A stretch of DNA of 64,000 nt from Herbaspirillum rubrisubalbicans (GTDB lineage: Bacteria; Pseudomonadota; Gammaproteobacteria; Burkholderiales; Burkholderiaceae_D), in the NCBI RefSeq assembly GCF_003719195.1, contig NZ_CP024996.1, forward strand, positions 5,022,001-5,086,000, read 5' to 3'. Each line of letters opens with the position of its first letter. Positions within the stretch are counted from its first letter, which is position 1. The position numbers were made by a program, and so were the translations under genes. Below, piece after piece: positions 53,007 to 63,999 of the stretch. The notes beneath the pieces were generated by a model, which saw nothing but the letters and a program-made list of their open reading frames with translations, was not told where the DNA came from and made no database searches.

Positions 53007-54226
53007 GTTGGACTCGCTAAGTTGGGCTGCCTTGGAGCAAACAGCAAAAATAAATCGGAATTCTGGAACCGCTTTCGGTGTGCCTGTTCCGCATCACCGA
53101 TGCCCTGCCGCCCACCAAGCCGGCAGCCCCTGCATCGCTGACACCATTAACTCTGTTGGCCTCTGCCGCCTCCCGGTGGACAACCTGGGCAATACCCTGG
53201 GTAATCGTCCGGTGGGCAACTGAAACAGCACTGCGACGGCACCGCGCGCAATTCTTCAGATGGTGAACCCTGAATTAGACTGCATTTTCTACTTAGCTGT
53301 CAATGACTTATGCGCTTTTACCCCCCACGCCGAGAGGCTGACGGCCGAGTTTGTACCGGGAGCGTGGCGGAATTGCAAAAATGGGCGGAAACAGCCCCTA
53401 TGAAGTTGCTTGCAGGACATCACTCGGGATTCAGCACAAGCCTTCACATCATGCTATTCCGGTATGCAAAAAAACGGGACAACCCATGCGCGCCACGCAT
53501 GAACAAATCCGTAAATCATCTAAAGCATTTTTGCAGCGCTGCTGAACGTCCTTGCACGCCAGTCGGGGTGAGGCGGATCAGCAACAGAGAGGCAGCGCAA
53601 TCGCCCCGGTTACAAAAAAGATGCTTTACCTTGGCTGTACCCTGCAATATGTCAACCATGGCTGGCACGATTCCAGCTATAAGGGGATATGAAGTAAAGA
53701 GATCGGTGCGCGGGACACGCGAATTGCACCGGCAGGAGGAGAACGGCAGCATTGGCAAGACCAGTCTTTCTGGCCTGCTCAACCGCCCGACAGGCATTGT
53801 CCGCCTGTTTTCTCCCGCCGGCCATCAGGTTTTTCATGATGGCACGCTGCGCGAAAATAGCGCACCGTGAGGTCAACCGCTGAAGCGATCCGCACATTGA
53901 AAGAGCATGAAGTGAAATTCCCTTCAGGCCTCTCCGCGCAGGCGAGGAGATCGAAGCATCACCTCAATAGACGGGAAAGCGCAAAAAAATCTGGCTCTGA
54001 TGAACAAAGCTGCACTATAGGGATCATCAAGCAGAAGCAAAAAAAGGACTAGAATAAAAACGCGATCTAAAAAAATCTTCACATCGCGCTGTTGATGCTA
54101 CGGCTTTCAAAGAACACACCGGCAATGACGCAACACAGAGTCACCGACGCGTTCTTTGATAACCGCAGATGGCAAGTCCAGACATATGAATCTGTTTCGT
54201 ACTTTTTTGAGAGCGACGGAGGTGGT
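53007..54226. other. Long intergenic region between rpmH and prkA
   Basis: The 1220-base gap has lower GC than its flanks. It contains the rpmH promoter (minus) and, near its right end, the prkA upstream region. No match to the DnaA box TTATCCACA or a run of 13-mers was found on reading, and no rRNA or tRNA. Open frames at 53310-53870 (plus) and 53652-53897 (minus) lack codon bias, a ribosome binding site or recognisable sequence. Confidence 0.6.
53274..53303 (-). promoter_or_regulatory. Predicted sigma-70 promoter of rpmH
   Basis: On the minus strand TTGACA (53298-53303) and TCTAAT (53274-53279) are separated by 18 bases. The leader to rpmH would be about 260 bases. Confidence 0.65.
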
Positions 54227-56149
54227 ATGGATATCTACAGCAGCTTTGCAAGCCGGTTCGACAAGACCAGAGAAGAAGAATTATCGCTTGAAGAGTATCT
54301 GAATCTTTGCAAGAACGACCCGGCAGTCTATGCATCGGCTGCCGAACGGATGCTGATGGCCATCGGCGAACCGGAGAAGGTCGACACCCGGGAAGATCCG
54401 CGCCTCTCGCGCATCTTTGCCAACAAGGTCATCAAGGTCTATCCCGCCTTCAAGGAATTCTATGGCGCGGAAGAAGTGATCGAGCAGGTTGTTTCGTATT
54501 TCCGCCATGCCGCGCAAGGCCTGGAAGAGAAGAAGCAGATCCTTTATCTGCTGGGCCCGGTCGGTGGCGGCAAGTCCTCCATTGCCGAGCGCTTGAAGCA
54601 GCTCATGGAGCAAGTGCCCTTCTATTCCATCAAGGGCTCGCCGGTCAACGAATCGCCGCTGGGCTTGTTCGACTATGACGAAGACGGCCCCATCCTCGAA
54701 GAGCAATACGGCATCCCGCGCCGCTATCTCAAACCCATCCTGAGCCCCTGGGCGGTCAAGCGCCTGCACGAGTACAACGGCGACATCCGCCAGTTCCGCG
54801 TGGTCAAGCGCTACCCGTCCATCCTGCGCCAGATCGGCATTTCCAAGACCGAGCCGGGCGATGAAAATAACCAGGACATTTCCACCCTGGTCGGCAAGGT
54901 CGACATCCGCAAGCTGGAACAATATTCGCAGGACGATGCCGACGCCTACAGCTATTCGGGTGGTCTGTGCCTGTCCAACCAGGGCCTGCTGGAATTCGTG
55001 GAAATGTTCAAGGCCCCCATCAAGGTGCTGCACCCGCTGTTGACGGCCACCCAGGAAGGCAACTTCAAGGGCACTGAAGGTTTCGGTGCGATCCCCTTCG
55101 ATGGCGTCATCCTGGCCCACTCCAACGAATCGGAATGGAAGGCCTTCCGCAACAACAAGAACAATGAAGCGCTGCTGGACCGCATCTTCATCGTCAAGGT
55201 GCCTTACTGCCTGCGCGTGTCCGAAGAAATCAAGATCTACGAAAAGCTGATCCGCAGCTCGTCGCTGGGCAAGGCGACGTGCGCCCCCGGCACGCTGAAG
55301 ATGATGGCGCAGTTCTCGGTACTGACGCGCCTGAAGGAGCCGGAAAATTCCAGCCTCTTCTCCAAGATGCAGGTCTATGACGGCGAGAATCTGAAGGATA
55401 CCGACCCCAAGGCCAAGTCCTATCAGGAGTATCGCGACTATGCCGGTGTCGATGAAGGCATGAACGGCATCTCCACGCGCTTCGCCTTCAAGATCCTCTC
55501 GCGCGTGTTCAACTTTGATACCACCGAGGTAGCGGCCAATCCAGTGCACCTGATGTACGTGCTGGAACAGCAGATCGAGCGCGAGCAATTCCCGCAGGAA
55601 GTCGAGCAGAAATACCTGTCCTTCGTGAAGGACACGCTGGCCTCGCGCTATGCCGAATTCATCGGCAAGGAAATCCAGACCGCGTATCTGGAGTCGTATT
55701 CGGAATATGGCCAGAACGTCTTTGACCGTTACGTCACCTATGCCGATTTCTGGATCCAGGATCAGGAATACCGCGATCATGATACTGGCGAGAGCTTCGA
55801 CCGCGCAGCCTTGAATGCCGAGCTGGAAAAGATCGAGAAGCCGGCCGGCATCAGCAACCCCAAGGACTTCCGCAACGAGATCGTCAACTTCGTGCTGCGT
55901 GCAAGGGTCAACAACGGTGGCAAGAATCCGCTGTGGACCAGCTATGAAAAACTGCGCGTGGTGATCGAGAAGAAGATGTTCTCCAACACCGAAGACCTGT
56001 TGCCGGTGATTTCCTTCAACGCCAAGGGCTCCACCGAAGAAATGCAGAAACACGAAGACTTCGTCAATCGCATGGTCAGCAAGGGATACACGCCCAAGCA
56101 GGTGCGCCTGCTGTGCGAATGGTACCTGCGCGTGCGCAAGTCCTCGTAA
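54227..56149 (+). CDS. prkA: PrkA-family serine protein kinase
   Basis: PrkA is a AAA-type protein with a C-terminal kinase-like domain, induced in E. coli (YeaG) by nitrogen and stationary-phase stress. The 640-residue product begins MDIYSSFASRF, continues EELSLEEYLNLCKNDP, and has a Walker A LLGPVGGGKSSIAERLKQLM (near residue 100) and the kinase-type C-terminal region. GGAGGT precedes the ATG at 54227. A longer frame upstream is not conserved. It heads the prkA-yeaH-spoVR set, which is a fixed trio in many Proteobacteria. Confidence 0.96.
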   Translation: MDIYSSFASRFDKTREEELSLEEYLNLCKNDPAVYASAAERMLMAIGEPEKVDTREDPRLSRIFANKVIKVYPAFKEFYGAEEVIEQVVSYFRHAAQGLEEKKQILYLLGPVGGGKSSIAERLKQLMEQVPFYSIKGSPVNESPLGLFDYDEDGPILEEQYGIPRRYLKPILSPWAVKRLHEYNGDIRQFRVVKRYPSILRQIGISKTEPGDENNQDISTLVGKVDIRKLEQYSQDDADAYSYSGGLCLSNQGLLEFVEMFKAPIKVLHPLLTATQEGNFKGTEGFGAIPFDGVILAHSNESEWKAFRNNKNNEALLDRIFIVKVPYCLRVSEEIKIYEKLIRSSSLGKATCAPGTLKMMAQFSVLTRLKEPENSSLFSKMQVYDGENLKDTDPKAKSYQEYRDYAGVDEGMNGISTRFAFKILSRVFNFDTTEVAANPVHLMYVLEQQIEREQFPQEVEQKYLSFVKDTLASRYAEFIGKEIQTAYLESYSEYGQNVFDRYVTYADFWIQDQEYRDHDTGESFDRAALNAELEKIEKPAGISNPKDFRNEIVNFVLRARVNNGGKNPLWTSYEKLRVVIEKKMFSNTEDLLPVISFNAKGSTEEMQKHEDFVNRMVSKGYTPKQVRLLCEWYLRVRKSS

Positions 56150-56160
56150 GCGCCGCTGTT

Positions 56161-56192
56161 GCGCATCGCCCGCTCCATGCATGGCGATGCGC
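56161..56192 (+). other. Perfect hairpin in the prkA-yeaH gap
   Basis: GCGCATCGCC pairs with GGCGATGCGC around a 12-base loop. No T-run follows, so it is not a classical terminator. It may mark mRNA processing or stabilise the upstream transcript. Confidence 0.6.
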
Positions 56193-56251
56193 GCGGCGAC
56201 CCTTCGGCGCCGTGCGCCTGGCGCACCGCCGACCACTAGCAGGAGAACCGA

Positions 56252-57520
56252 GTGCTGCATCAGATCATCGACCGCAGGCTGGCTGGCAAGAACAAGAGCA
56301 TCGCCAATCGGGAGCGCTTCCTGCGGCGCTTCAAGGGACATATCCAACGTTCGGTGGCCGACGCCGTGCGCGACCGGAGCATTACCGATCTGGAAAAATC
56401 GAAGAGCATCAGCATCCCGCGCAAGGATGTCTCGGAGCCCTTCTTCCATCACGGCAAGGGAGGCAAGCGCGAAGCCGTGCATCCGGGCAACCAGGATTAC
56501 CTGCAGGGTGACCGTATCCCGCGCCAGAACGGTGGCAGCGGTGGCGGGGGTGGCAGCAGTGCCAGCAATGAGGGCGAAGGCCAGGATGATTTCACCTTCG
56601 AGCTGACCCGCGAAGAATTCATGCATTACTTCTTCGAGGATCTGGAACTGCCGCGCCTGGTGGAAACCAATCTGCTGCAAGTACCCAACTGGAAAAACCA
56701 GCGCGCCGGTTATTCGGTCGACGGCTCGCCCAACAACATCGACGTGGTGCGCTCGCTGCGTTCCTCCCTGGGCCGCCGCATCGCCCTGGGCGGGCCGCTG
56801 CAGCGGCAGCTCGATGCGGCCGAAGAAGCGCTGGCCGAGATGAAGCGCAAGCCCGGGGAGCACAGCGCCGATATCCCGCTGCTGGAAGAAGAGGTGAAGC
56901 ACCTGCGCGCCCGCATCCTGCGCATCCCCTTCATCGACCCCTTCGACCTGCGCTATGTGAACCGGGTGCGTCAACCGCAACCGTCCAGCCGCGCGGTGAT
57001 GTTCTGCGTCATGGACGTGTCGGGCTCGATGGATGAGCAGCGCAAGGATTTGTCCAAGCGCTTCTTCATCCTGCTCTATCTATTCCTGACGCGTAACTAC
57101 GAGCACATCGAAGTGGTCTTCATCCGCCATCACACGCGTGCCGATGAAGTCGATGAAAACACCTTCTTCCATTCGCAGGAAAGCGGCGGCACCGTAGTCT
57201 CCAGCGCCCTGGAGCTGATGCACGACATCATCACCAAGCGCTACTCGCCCAGCGAATGGAATATCTATGGTGCGCAAGCCTCGGATGGCGACAACTGGAA
57301 CGACGATTCACCCAAGTGCCGTGAACTGCTGGAGTCCTCCATCCTGCCGCTGACACGCTATTTCGCCTACATCCAGGTGGCCGAGCCGGAACAGAACCTG
57401 TGGACCGAGTACATGCAGTTGATCGAATCGCATCCGCACTTCGCCATGAAGAAGGTGCAATCGGCCGCCGAGATCTATCCGGTCTTCCGCGAACTCTTTG
57501 AAAAGCAGGTGCACGCATGA
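56252..57520 (+). CDS. yeaH: YeaH/YhbH-family (DUF444) protein
   Basis: The 422-residue product belongs to DUF444. It begins MLHQIIDRRLAGKNKSIANRERFLRR, has a Gly-rich linker (about 90-110), and a von Willebrand A-like C-terminal domain with the metal-site motif VMDVSGSMDE (near 255). The N-terminal region (SISIPRKDVSEPFFHHGKGG) is diagnostic. Start is GTG after AGGAGA. It overlaps spoVR by four bases and works with PrkA and SpoVR in a stress response whose chemistry is unknown. Confidence 0.94.
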   Translation: MLHQIIDRRLAGKNKSIANRERFLRRFKGHIQRSVADAVRDRSITDLEKSKSISIPRKDVSEPFFHHGKGGKREAVHPGNQDYLQGDRIPRQNGGSGGGGGSSASNEGEGQDDFTFELTREEFMHYFFEDLELPRLVETNLLQVPNWKNQRAGYSVDGSPNNIDVVRSLRSSLGRRIALGGPLQRQLDAAEEALAEMKRKPGEHSADIPLLEEEVKHLRARILRIPFIDPFDLRYVNRVRQPQPSSRAVMFCVMDVSGSMDEQRKDLSKRFFILLYLFLTRNYEHIEVVFIRHHTRADEVDENTFFHSQESGGTVVSSALELMHDIITKRYSPSEWNIYGAQASDGDNWNDDSPKCRELLESSILPLTRYFAYIQVAEPEQNLWTEYMQLIESHPHFAMKKVQSAAEIYPVFRELFEKQVHA

Positions 57521-59046
57521 ACAGCCGCTTCAAGCATGACCCGCTGCCTTGCCCCTCGGACTGGAGCTTCGAGCTCATCGAGCGCTACAACGAGGAAATC
57601 GCCAGGGTGGCCAAGGGTTACGCGCTGGACATCTACCCCATCCAGCTGGAGATCATCTCGGCCGAGCAGATGATGGATGCCTATGCCTCGCACGGGATGC
57701 CGGTCAATTATCGGCACTGGTCCTACGGCAAGCATTTCATGTTGACCGAACGCGACTACAAGCGCGGCCAGATGGGCCTGGCCTACGAGATCGTGATCAA
57801 CTCGGACCCCTGCATCGCCTACCTGATGGAAGAGAACACGATGACCATGCAAGCCCTGGTCATCGCCCACGCCGCCTACGGCCACAACTCTTTCTTCAAG
57901 GGCAACTACCTGTTCCAGTTGTGGACCGACGCCAGCGCCATCATCGATTACCTGGTGTATGCCCGCAATTACATCGCCGAGTGCGAAGAACGGCACGGCT
58001 TCGAACGCGTGGAAGAATTGCTGGACTCCTGCCATGCGCTGATGAACTACGGCGTGGACCGCTACAAACGTCCGCAACGTCTCTCGCTGGCGCAGGAAAA
58101 GGCGCGCCAGCGCGAACGCGAAGCCTATATGCAATCGCAGGTCAACGAGCTGTGGCGCACCTTGCCGGCCAAGAAGGAAACGGCGGCCGCCGCTGTGGAA
58201 GGCCGCTTCCCGTCCGAGCCGCAGGAAAACCTGCTGTATTTCGCCGAGAAGAATGCGCCCCTGCTGGAGCCGTGGGAGCGCGAGGTCATCCGCATCGTGC
58301 GCAAGGTCGGCCAGTACTTCTATCCGCAGCGCCAGACCCAGGTGATGAACGAAGGCTGGGCCACCTTCTGGCATTACACCCTGTTGAATACGCTCTACGA
58401 CCAGGGCCGCCTGACCGATGGCTTCATGATGGAATTCCTGCATTCGCATAGCAACGTGGTGTTCCAGCCGCCCATTACCAAACCGTATTACAACGGCATC
58501 AATCCCTATGCTCTGGGTTTCTCGATGATGAGCGACATCCGCCGCATCTGCGAACACCCCAGCGACGAAGACCGCGAGTGGTTCCCCGACATAGCCGGCA
58601 GCAACTGGCTCGATACCCTGCAGCATGTGATGCGCAACTACAAGGATGAGAGCTTCATTGCGCAATATCTCTCGCCCAAGCTCATGCGCGACATGCGCAT
58701 GTTTGCCGTGCTGGACGATGAGGCACGCAGCGAGATCGAAGTCTCGGCCATCCACAATGAGCGCGGCTTCCAGTACGTGCGCCAGGCGCTCTCGCGGCAG
58801 TACGACATCAACCATCGCGAACCCAATATCCAGGTCTGGTCGGTCAACACACGCGGCAACCGCAGCCTGACGCTGCGCCATTTCCGCAGCGATGGCCGCT
58901 CGCTGGGCGACAGCACCAACGAGGTGCTGCGTCACATGGCGCGGTTGTGGCAGTTCGACGTCTATCTCGAAAGCGTGGACGACAATGGCTACATTGTGCA
59001 GCGCTATGAATGCGTGGCCGAGAACCGCTATGCGCTGCGTTCATGA
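57517..59046 (+). CDS. spoVR: SpoVR-family protein
   Basis: The 509-residue product is a SpoVR-like protein (E. coli YcgB). Characteristic segments are YPIQLEIISAEQMMDAYASHGMP, YWSYGK-like HWSYGKHF, VIAHAAYGHNSFFKGNYLF and MNEGWATFWHYT, rich in His and Glu. Its start overlaps the yeaH stop (ATGA), so the trio is an operon. In Bacillus, SpoVR affects cortex formation; in Proteobacteria the role is unknown. Confidence 0.95.
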   Translation: MNSRFKHDPLPCPSDWSFELIERYNEEIARVAKGYALDIYPIQLEIISAEQMMDAYASHGMPVNYRHWSYGKHFMLTERDYKRGQMGLAYEIVINSDPCIAYLMEENTMTMQALVIAHAAYGHNSFFKGNYLFQLWTDASAIIDYLVYARNYIAECEERHGFERVEELLDSCHALMNYGVDRYKRPQRLSLAQEKARQREREAYMQSQVNELWRTLPAKKETAAAAVEGRFPSEPQENLLYFAEKNAPLLEPWEREVIRIVRKVGQYFYPQRQTQVMNEGWATFWHYTLLNTLYDQGRLTDGFMMEFLHSHSNVVFQPPITKPYYNGINPYALGFSMMSDIRRICEHPSDEDREWFPDIAGSNWLDTLQHVMRNYKDESFIAQYLSPKLMRDMRMFAVLDDEARSEIEVSAIHNERGFQYVRQALSRQYDINHREPNIQVWSVNTRGNRSLTLRHFRSDGRSLGDSTNEVLRHMARLWQFDVYLESVDDNGYIVQRYECVAENRYALRS

Positions 59047-59068
59047 GTGACTTCCTTGAGGAGTAATC

Positions 59069-59722
59069 ATGCCTGCTGCCCCCGCCACGCCGCGCCCACC
59101 GATCTCGGCCCAGACCATCCCGCTGTTCCCGCTGGCCAGCACGCTCTTTCCGCAAGGGCGGCTGCCGCTGCAGATCTTCGAGGTGCGCTACCTGGACATG
59201 ATCCGCAAGTGCATCGCCGAGGGCAGCAGCTTTGGCGTGGTGGCCCTGACGGATGGATCGGAAGTACGGCGGCCCGGCCAGACCGAGCGCTTCGTCGGCG
59301 TGGGCACGGTGGCGCGCATCCAGGAATGGAGCACGCCCTCCCCCGGCCTGATGCGCATTGCCTGTCTCGGCAGTGAACGTTTCCGTATCCTGCAGGCCGA
59401 GCAGCAAAAGCACGGGCTGTGGACGGCACAGGTGGAGATGATGGAAGCCGACCGCGCCGTGACGGTGCCCGATGAATTGCGCAATACCGCACAGGCGCTG
59501 GAGAACCTGCTGCAATCGGTACTGCGCCAAGGCTTGCCGGACAGCGAAGTGCCCATCGCCGCGCCTTACCAGCTCGATGACTGCGGCTGGGTCGCCAACC
59601 GCTGGGCCGAGATGATGCCCATTTCCGTGAACCTCAAGCAGAGCCTGCTGGCGCTGGACAATCCGCTGCTGCGGCTGGAACTGGTGCAGGATGCCTTGGA
59701 TGAGCTGGGTTGGTTGAAATAG
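59069..59722 (+). CDS. Lon N-terminal-domain (LON substrate-binding) protein
   Basis: The 217-residue product corresponds to the N-terminal substrate-binding domain of Lon protease without ATPase or peptidase domains. It begins with IPLFPLASTLFPQGRLPLQIFEVRYLDMI and has GTVARIQEW and GSERFRI typical of this domain. GAGGAG lies before the ATG. It is 22 bases after spoVR and may be read from the same transcript. Confidence 0.92.
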   Translation: MPAAPATPRPPISAQTIPLFPLASTLFPQGRLPLQIFEVRYLDMIRKCIAEGSSFGVVALTDGSEVRRPGQTERFVGVGTVARIQEWSTPSPGLMRIACLGSERFRILQAEQQKHGLWTAQVEMMEADRAVTVPDELRNTAQALENLLQSVLRQGLPDSEVPIAAPYQLDDCGWVANRWAEMMPISVNLKQSLLALDNPLLRLELVQDALDELGWLK

Positions 59723-59781
59723 TTAGTTTTTTCCTTGCGGAAACTGACACTTCGGATTTGCGATTCTTAGTTTTTCTTCCC

Positions 59782-60471
59782 TCACGGCGCCACGCCACTG
59801 ATTCCCGCCTCGGCCAGCAAGGCCGCCATGCCCGACCAGAAGATCTGGATCCCGATACACAGCAGGATGAAGGCCGATAGCCGCAGCACCACCATGGTGC
59901 CCAGGCGGCCCATCAGGTTGACCAGCTTGTGCGCATAGTTGTAGCAAAGGAAGATCACCAGCGCGGTCAGTGCAGCGCCCAGGGCGGCGCTACCTACCGA
60001 AATCACCCAATCCAGCAGGCGCGTGGGCGTGTTGGCGCCCAGGGTGATGGAGGCGGCGATGGTGCCAGGGCCGACGGTCAAGGGGAAGCTCATCGGATAG
60101 AAGCTGCGCGCCTTGATTTCTTCATCGGGCAGGTCTTCGTCATAGGACTTGGCCACCTGGGTGGGAATAGCGCTGTCCTGGCTATTGTCGTTCAGCAGCT
60201 TCCAGCCCGACACCGCCACCAGCAGGCCACCGCCCACCCGCACGATGGGCAGCGAGATGCCGAAGAAGGTCAGCACGTGCGAGCCGATGAAGATCGCCGC
60301 CACCAGCATGAACCAGCAATTGATGGCGACCTGGCGCGCGATGCGCTTTTCGGTGCTGCGACTGACATTGCCCAGGAGGTTGGCGAACACCGGCGCGATG
60401 CCCAGGGGATTGAGGATGGGCAGCAGCGTGACCGGGATCAGCAGGACGGCCTTGAGAAAGAGGATGAGCAT
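59782..60471 (-). CDS. MarC-family membrane protein
   Basis: The product of about 229 residues is an inner membrane protein with six hydrophobic segments. Conserved MarC features are ILNPLGIAPVFANL at the N terminus, an acidic cytoplasmic loop (about 95-115), FPLTVGPGTIAASITLGA (near 125) and IQIFWSG at the C terminus. The role of MarC is unknown; early links to multiple antibiotic resistance were not upheld. An ATG at 60495 would add eight residues. It converges on the Lon-N gene. Confidence 0.88.
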   Translation of the reverse strand: MLILFLKAVLLIPVTLLPILNPLGIAPVFANLLGNVSRSTEKRIARQVAINCWFMLVAAIFIGSHVLTFFGISLPIVRVGGGLLVAVSGWKLLNDNSQDSAIPTQVAKSYDEDLPDEEIKARSFYPMSFPLTVGPGTIAASITLGANTPTRLLDWVISVGSAALGAALTALVIFLCYNYAHKLVNLMGRLGTMVVLRLSAFILLCIGIQIFWSGMAALLAEAGISGVAP

Positions 60472-60508
60472 GGCGCAATCAGAAAAAAACGGCATTGAAC
60501 GTTGACCC

Positions 60509-60538
60509 GGCAGCGTAGCTGAAAGCCGCTACGCTGCC
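60509..60538. other. Perfect hairpin upstream of marC-like gene
   Basis: GGCAGCGTAGC pairs with GCTACGCTGCC around an eight-base loop (11-base stem). No T-run follows. It lies in the 198-base gap between two leftward genes and could end the transcript of the upstream unknown gene. Confidence 0.6.
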
Positions 60539-60669
60539 AACCACGGCCGCATCTGCCGTTGCGGCGTAGCGCGTTGCTCTCTCAGGCAGCCCGCAGGCAC
60601 ATTCCGCGCACCCCAAGGTTTCTTGCCAGCCGTAGTTGTCGACGAAATGCTGGACGATGGGCCGCCACT

Positions 60670-61230
60670 TTAGTGGCGGACATTTTGAACGTACAAAATA
60701 CCGCCCCCGACAACTACCCCCAACAGGGTCATTAGCAAAGAGACCAGGCGGCGAATGTGCCTGGGACCATAGCCGTCTGCATCTGTATTAACGACAATTC
60801 CCAGGCTCGCGTATTTTTGAAGACGTGCCGCTATCAGTGAGAAGTTTGATAAAAATCGTCTACCACCGGTTACATCGCTTTCTGCAACATAAGGACTTAA
60901 TCGCGTATAGACGAGCGAATTCGACCATACAATTTCGCTTCGAAAGTGCTCTAAAAGAAGCCGCAGAGAGGCCAGCAATTCCCCGTCACGCCGTATAGAC
61001 CTTGCCAAAGACTCTACGCCACGGCCATAACAGCATAAGTCATCGGCGATAGTCACAATACGTATCAATTTCCATTTCTCGAATTGCAAGGGTGCCCGAT
61101 GCAATATAAAGCCGATATCCAACGACACCTCTGAGATGCTCGGTATCGAAATGACGGAATTGCCTTTATCGCGTACGATTCTCACGCCGTATTCTTTGGC
61201 GAGTTCGTCAAATGGGGGCGTGACATTCAT
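60670..61230 (-). CDS. Unknown protein with a C-terminal membrane anchor
   Basis: The product of about 186 residues is not recognised. It has no signal peptide; a hydrophobic helix lies near the C terminus (LVSLLMTLLGVVVGGGILYV) followed by a short basic tail, so it would be a tail-anchored or single-pass protein. The third-position GC is lower than in neighbours, and codon use differs, which suggests recent acquisition. The start is ATG 61230 or 61239. Real coding is likely but not certain. Confidence 0.55.
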   Translation of the reverse strand: MNVTPPFDELAKEYGVRIVRDKGNSVISIPSISEVSLDIGFILHRAPLQFEKWKLIRIVTIADDLCCYGRGVESLARSIRRDGELLASLRLLLEHFRSEIVWSNSLVYTRLSPYVAESDVTGGRRFLSNFSLIAARLQKYASLGIVVNTDADGYGPRHIRRLVSLLMTLLGVVVGGGILYVQNVRH

Positions 61231-61368
61231 ACTTTTCAAGACGCTCGCGGATTAAAGTTAAACACGTTGAAACTTGAGCGTAGATCTGCGATGCAGATAA
61301 CCTACATAGAAAAACGCCATCCGGGCCACCAGGGCGCGAACGGCGTTCGGCAAGGAAAGCCGGCAGCC

Positions 61369-61665
61369 TCAGCCCACGTGATACAGATGCACAGGCCGGA
61401 ACCCCAAGCGCTCCTTGTGACGGGCAATCTTCTGCAGCATCAGCAAACCCTCTTCATGCCCGGCCACCACCACGCGGCGTACTGCGCTGCGTACTGCGCT
61501 GCGTCCTTCGATGCCATCCCAGGCTTGGGTGAGCACCCAGTCGCCCAGCAGGTCCTGCACCAGGTCCACCGTGAAGATGGCGCGCGTCTTGCCATCGGTG
61601 AAGTGCAGGCGCGTGGCCACGGTCACGGGCAGTGCATGGGTGACGTGGTCAGCGGAATCAATCAT
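61369..61665 (-). CDS. Small WGR-domain-like protein
   Basis: The 98-residue product resembles a WGR domain: LHFTDGKTRAIFTVDLVQDLLGDWVLTQAWDGIEGR... then a K-R-G-like segment (ARHKERLGFRPVH). WGR domains occur in PARPs and in small bacterial proteins of unknown role. A 12-base perfect tandem repeat (61479-61502) adds a second SAVR. The start at 61665 is preferred to 61740 because the upstream residues are unconserved and Arg-rich. Confidence 0.6.
   Translation of the reverse strand: MIDSADHVTHALPVTVATRLHFTDGKTRAIFTVDLVQDLLGDWVLTQAWDGIEGRSAVRSAVRRVVVAGHEEGLLMLQKIARHKERLGFRPVHLYHVG
61479..61502. repeat. 12-base perfect tandem duplication in the WGR-like gene
   Basis: The unit GTACTGCGCTGC occurs twice in a row and encodes SAVR twice on the minus strand. 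It keeps the frame. Confidence 0.9.
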
Positions 61666-61760
61666 GGCAAAAAGCGGGGCTACAGAACGGCGGGCGTGGA
61701 TGATAGCAGGACGGCGGCGGAATACAAGGACCAACGGCAAGGGGCAAGGGCCTGAAGCAA

Positions 61761-61785
61761 ACCGTCCGGCGCGAGGCCGGACGGT
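61761..61785. terminator. Hairpin after metH
   Basis: ACCGTCCGGC pairs with GCCGGACGGT around GCGAG, a perfect 10-base stem 25 bases after the metH stop. No T-run follows on the minus strand, so terminator function is likely but not canonical. Confidence 0.5.
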
Positions 61786-61809
61786 TATCTCCGTAAATAT
61801 TTAAATGAT

Positions 61810-63999
<2,190 letters not shown>

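Noticed and set aside
53310..53870. Possible gene of 186 codons between rpmH and prkA
   Set aside because: No ribosome binding site, codon bias or recognisable sequence; the rpmH promoter overlaps its upstream edge.
53007..54226. Replication origin next to rpmH
   Set aside because: No DnaA-box match or dnaA gene was found on reading; only one weak GTGGACAAC-like word is present. It is noted as a rearrangement question instead.
54281..56980. Minus-strand open frame of 899 codons opposite prkA and yeaH
   Set aside because: It spans two well supported genes and their gap in antisense, and its sequence has no family likeness.
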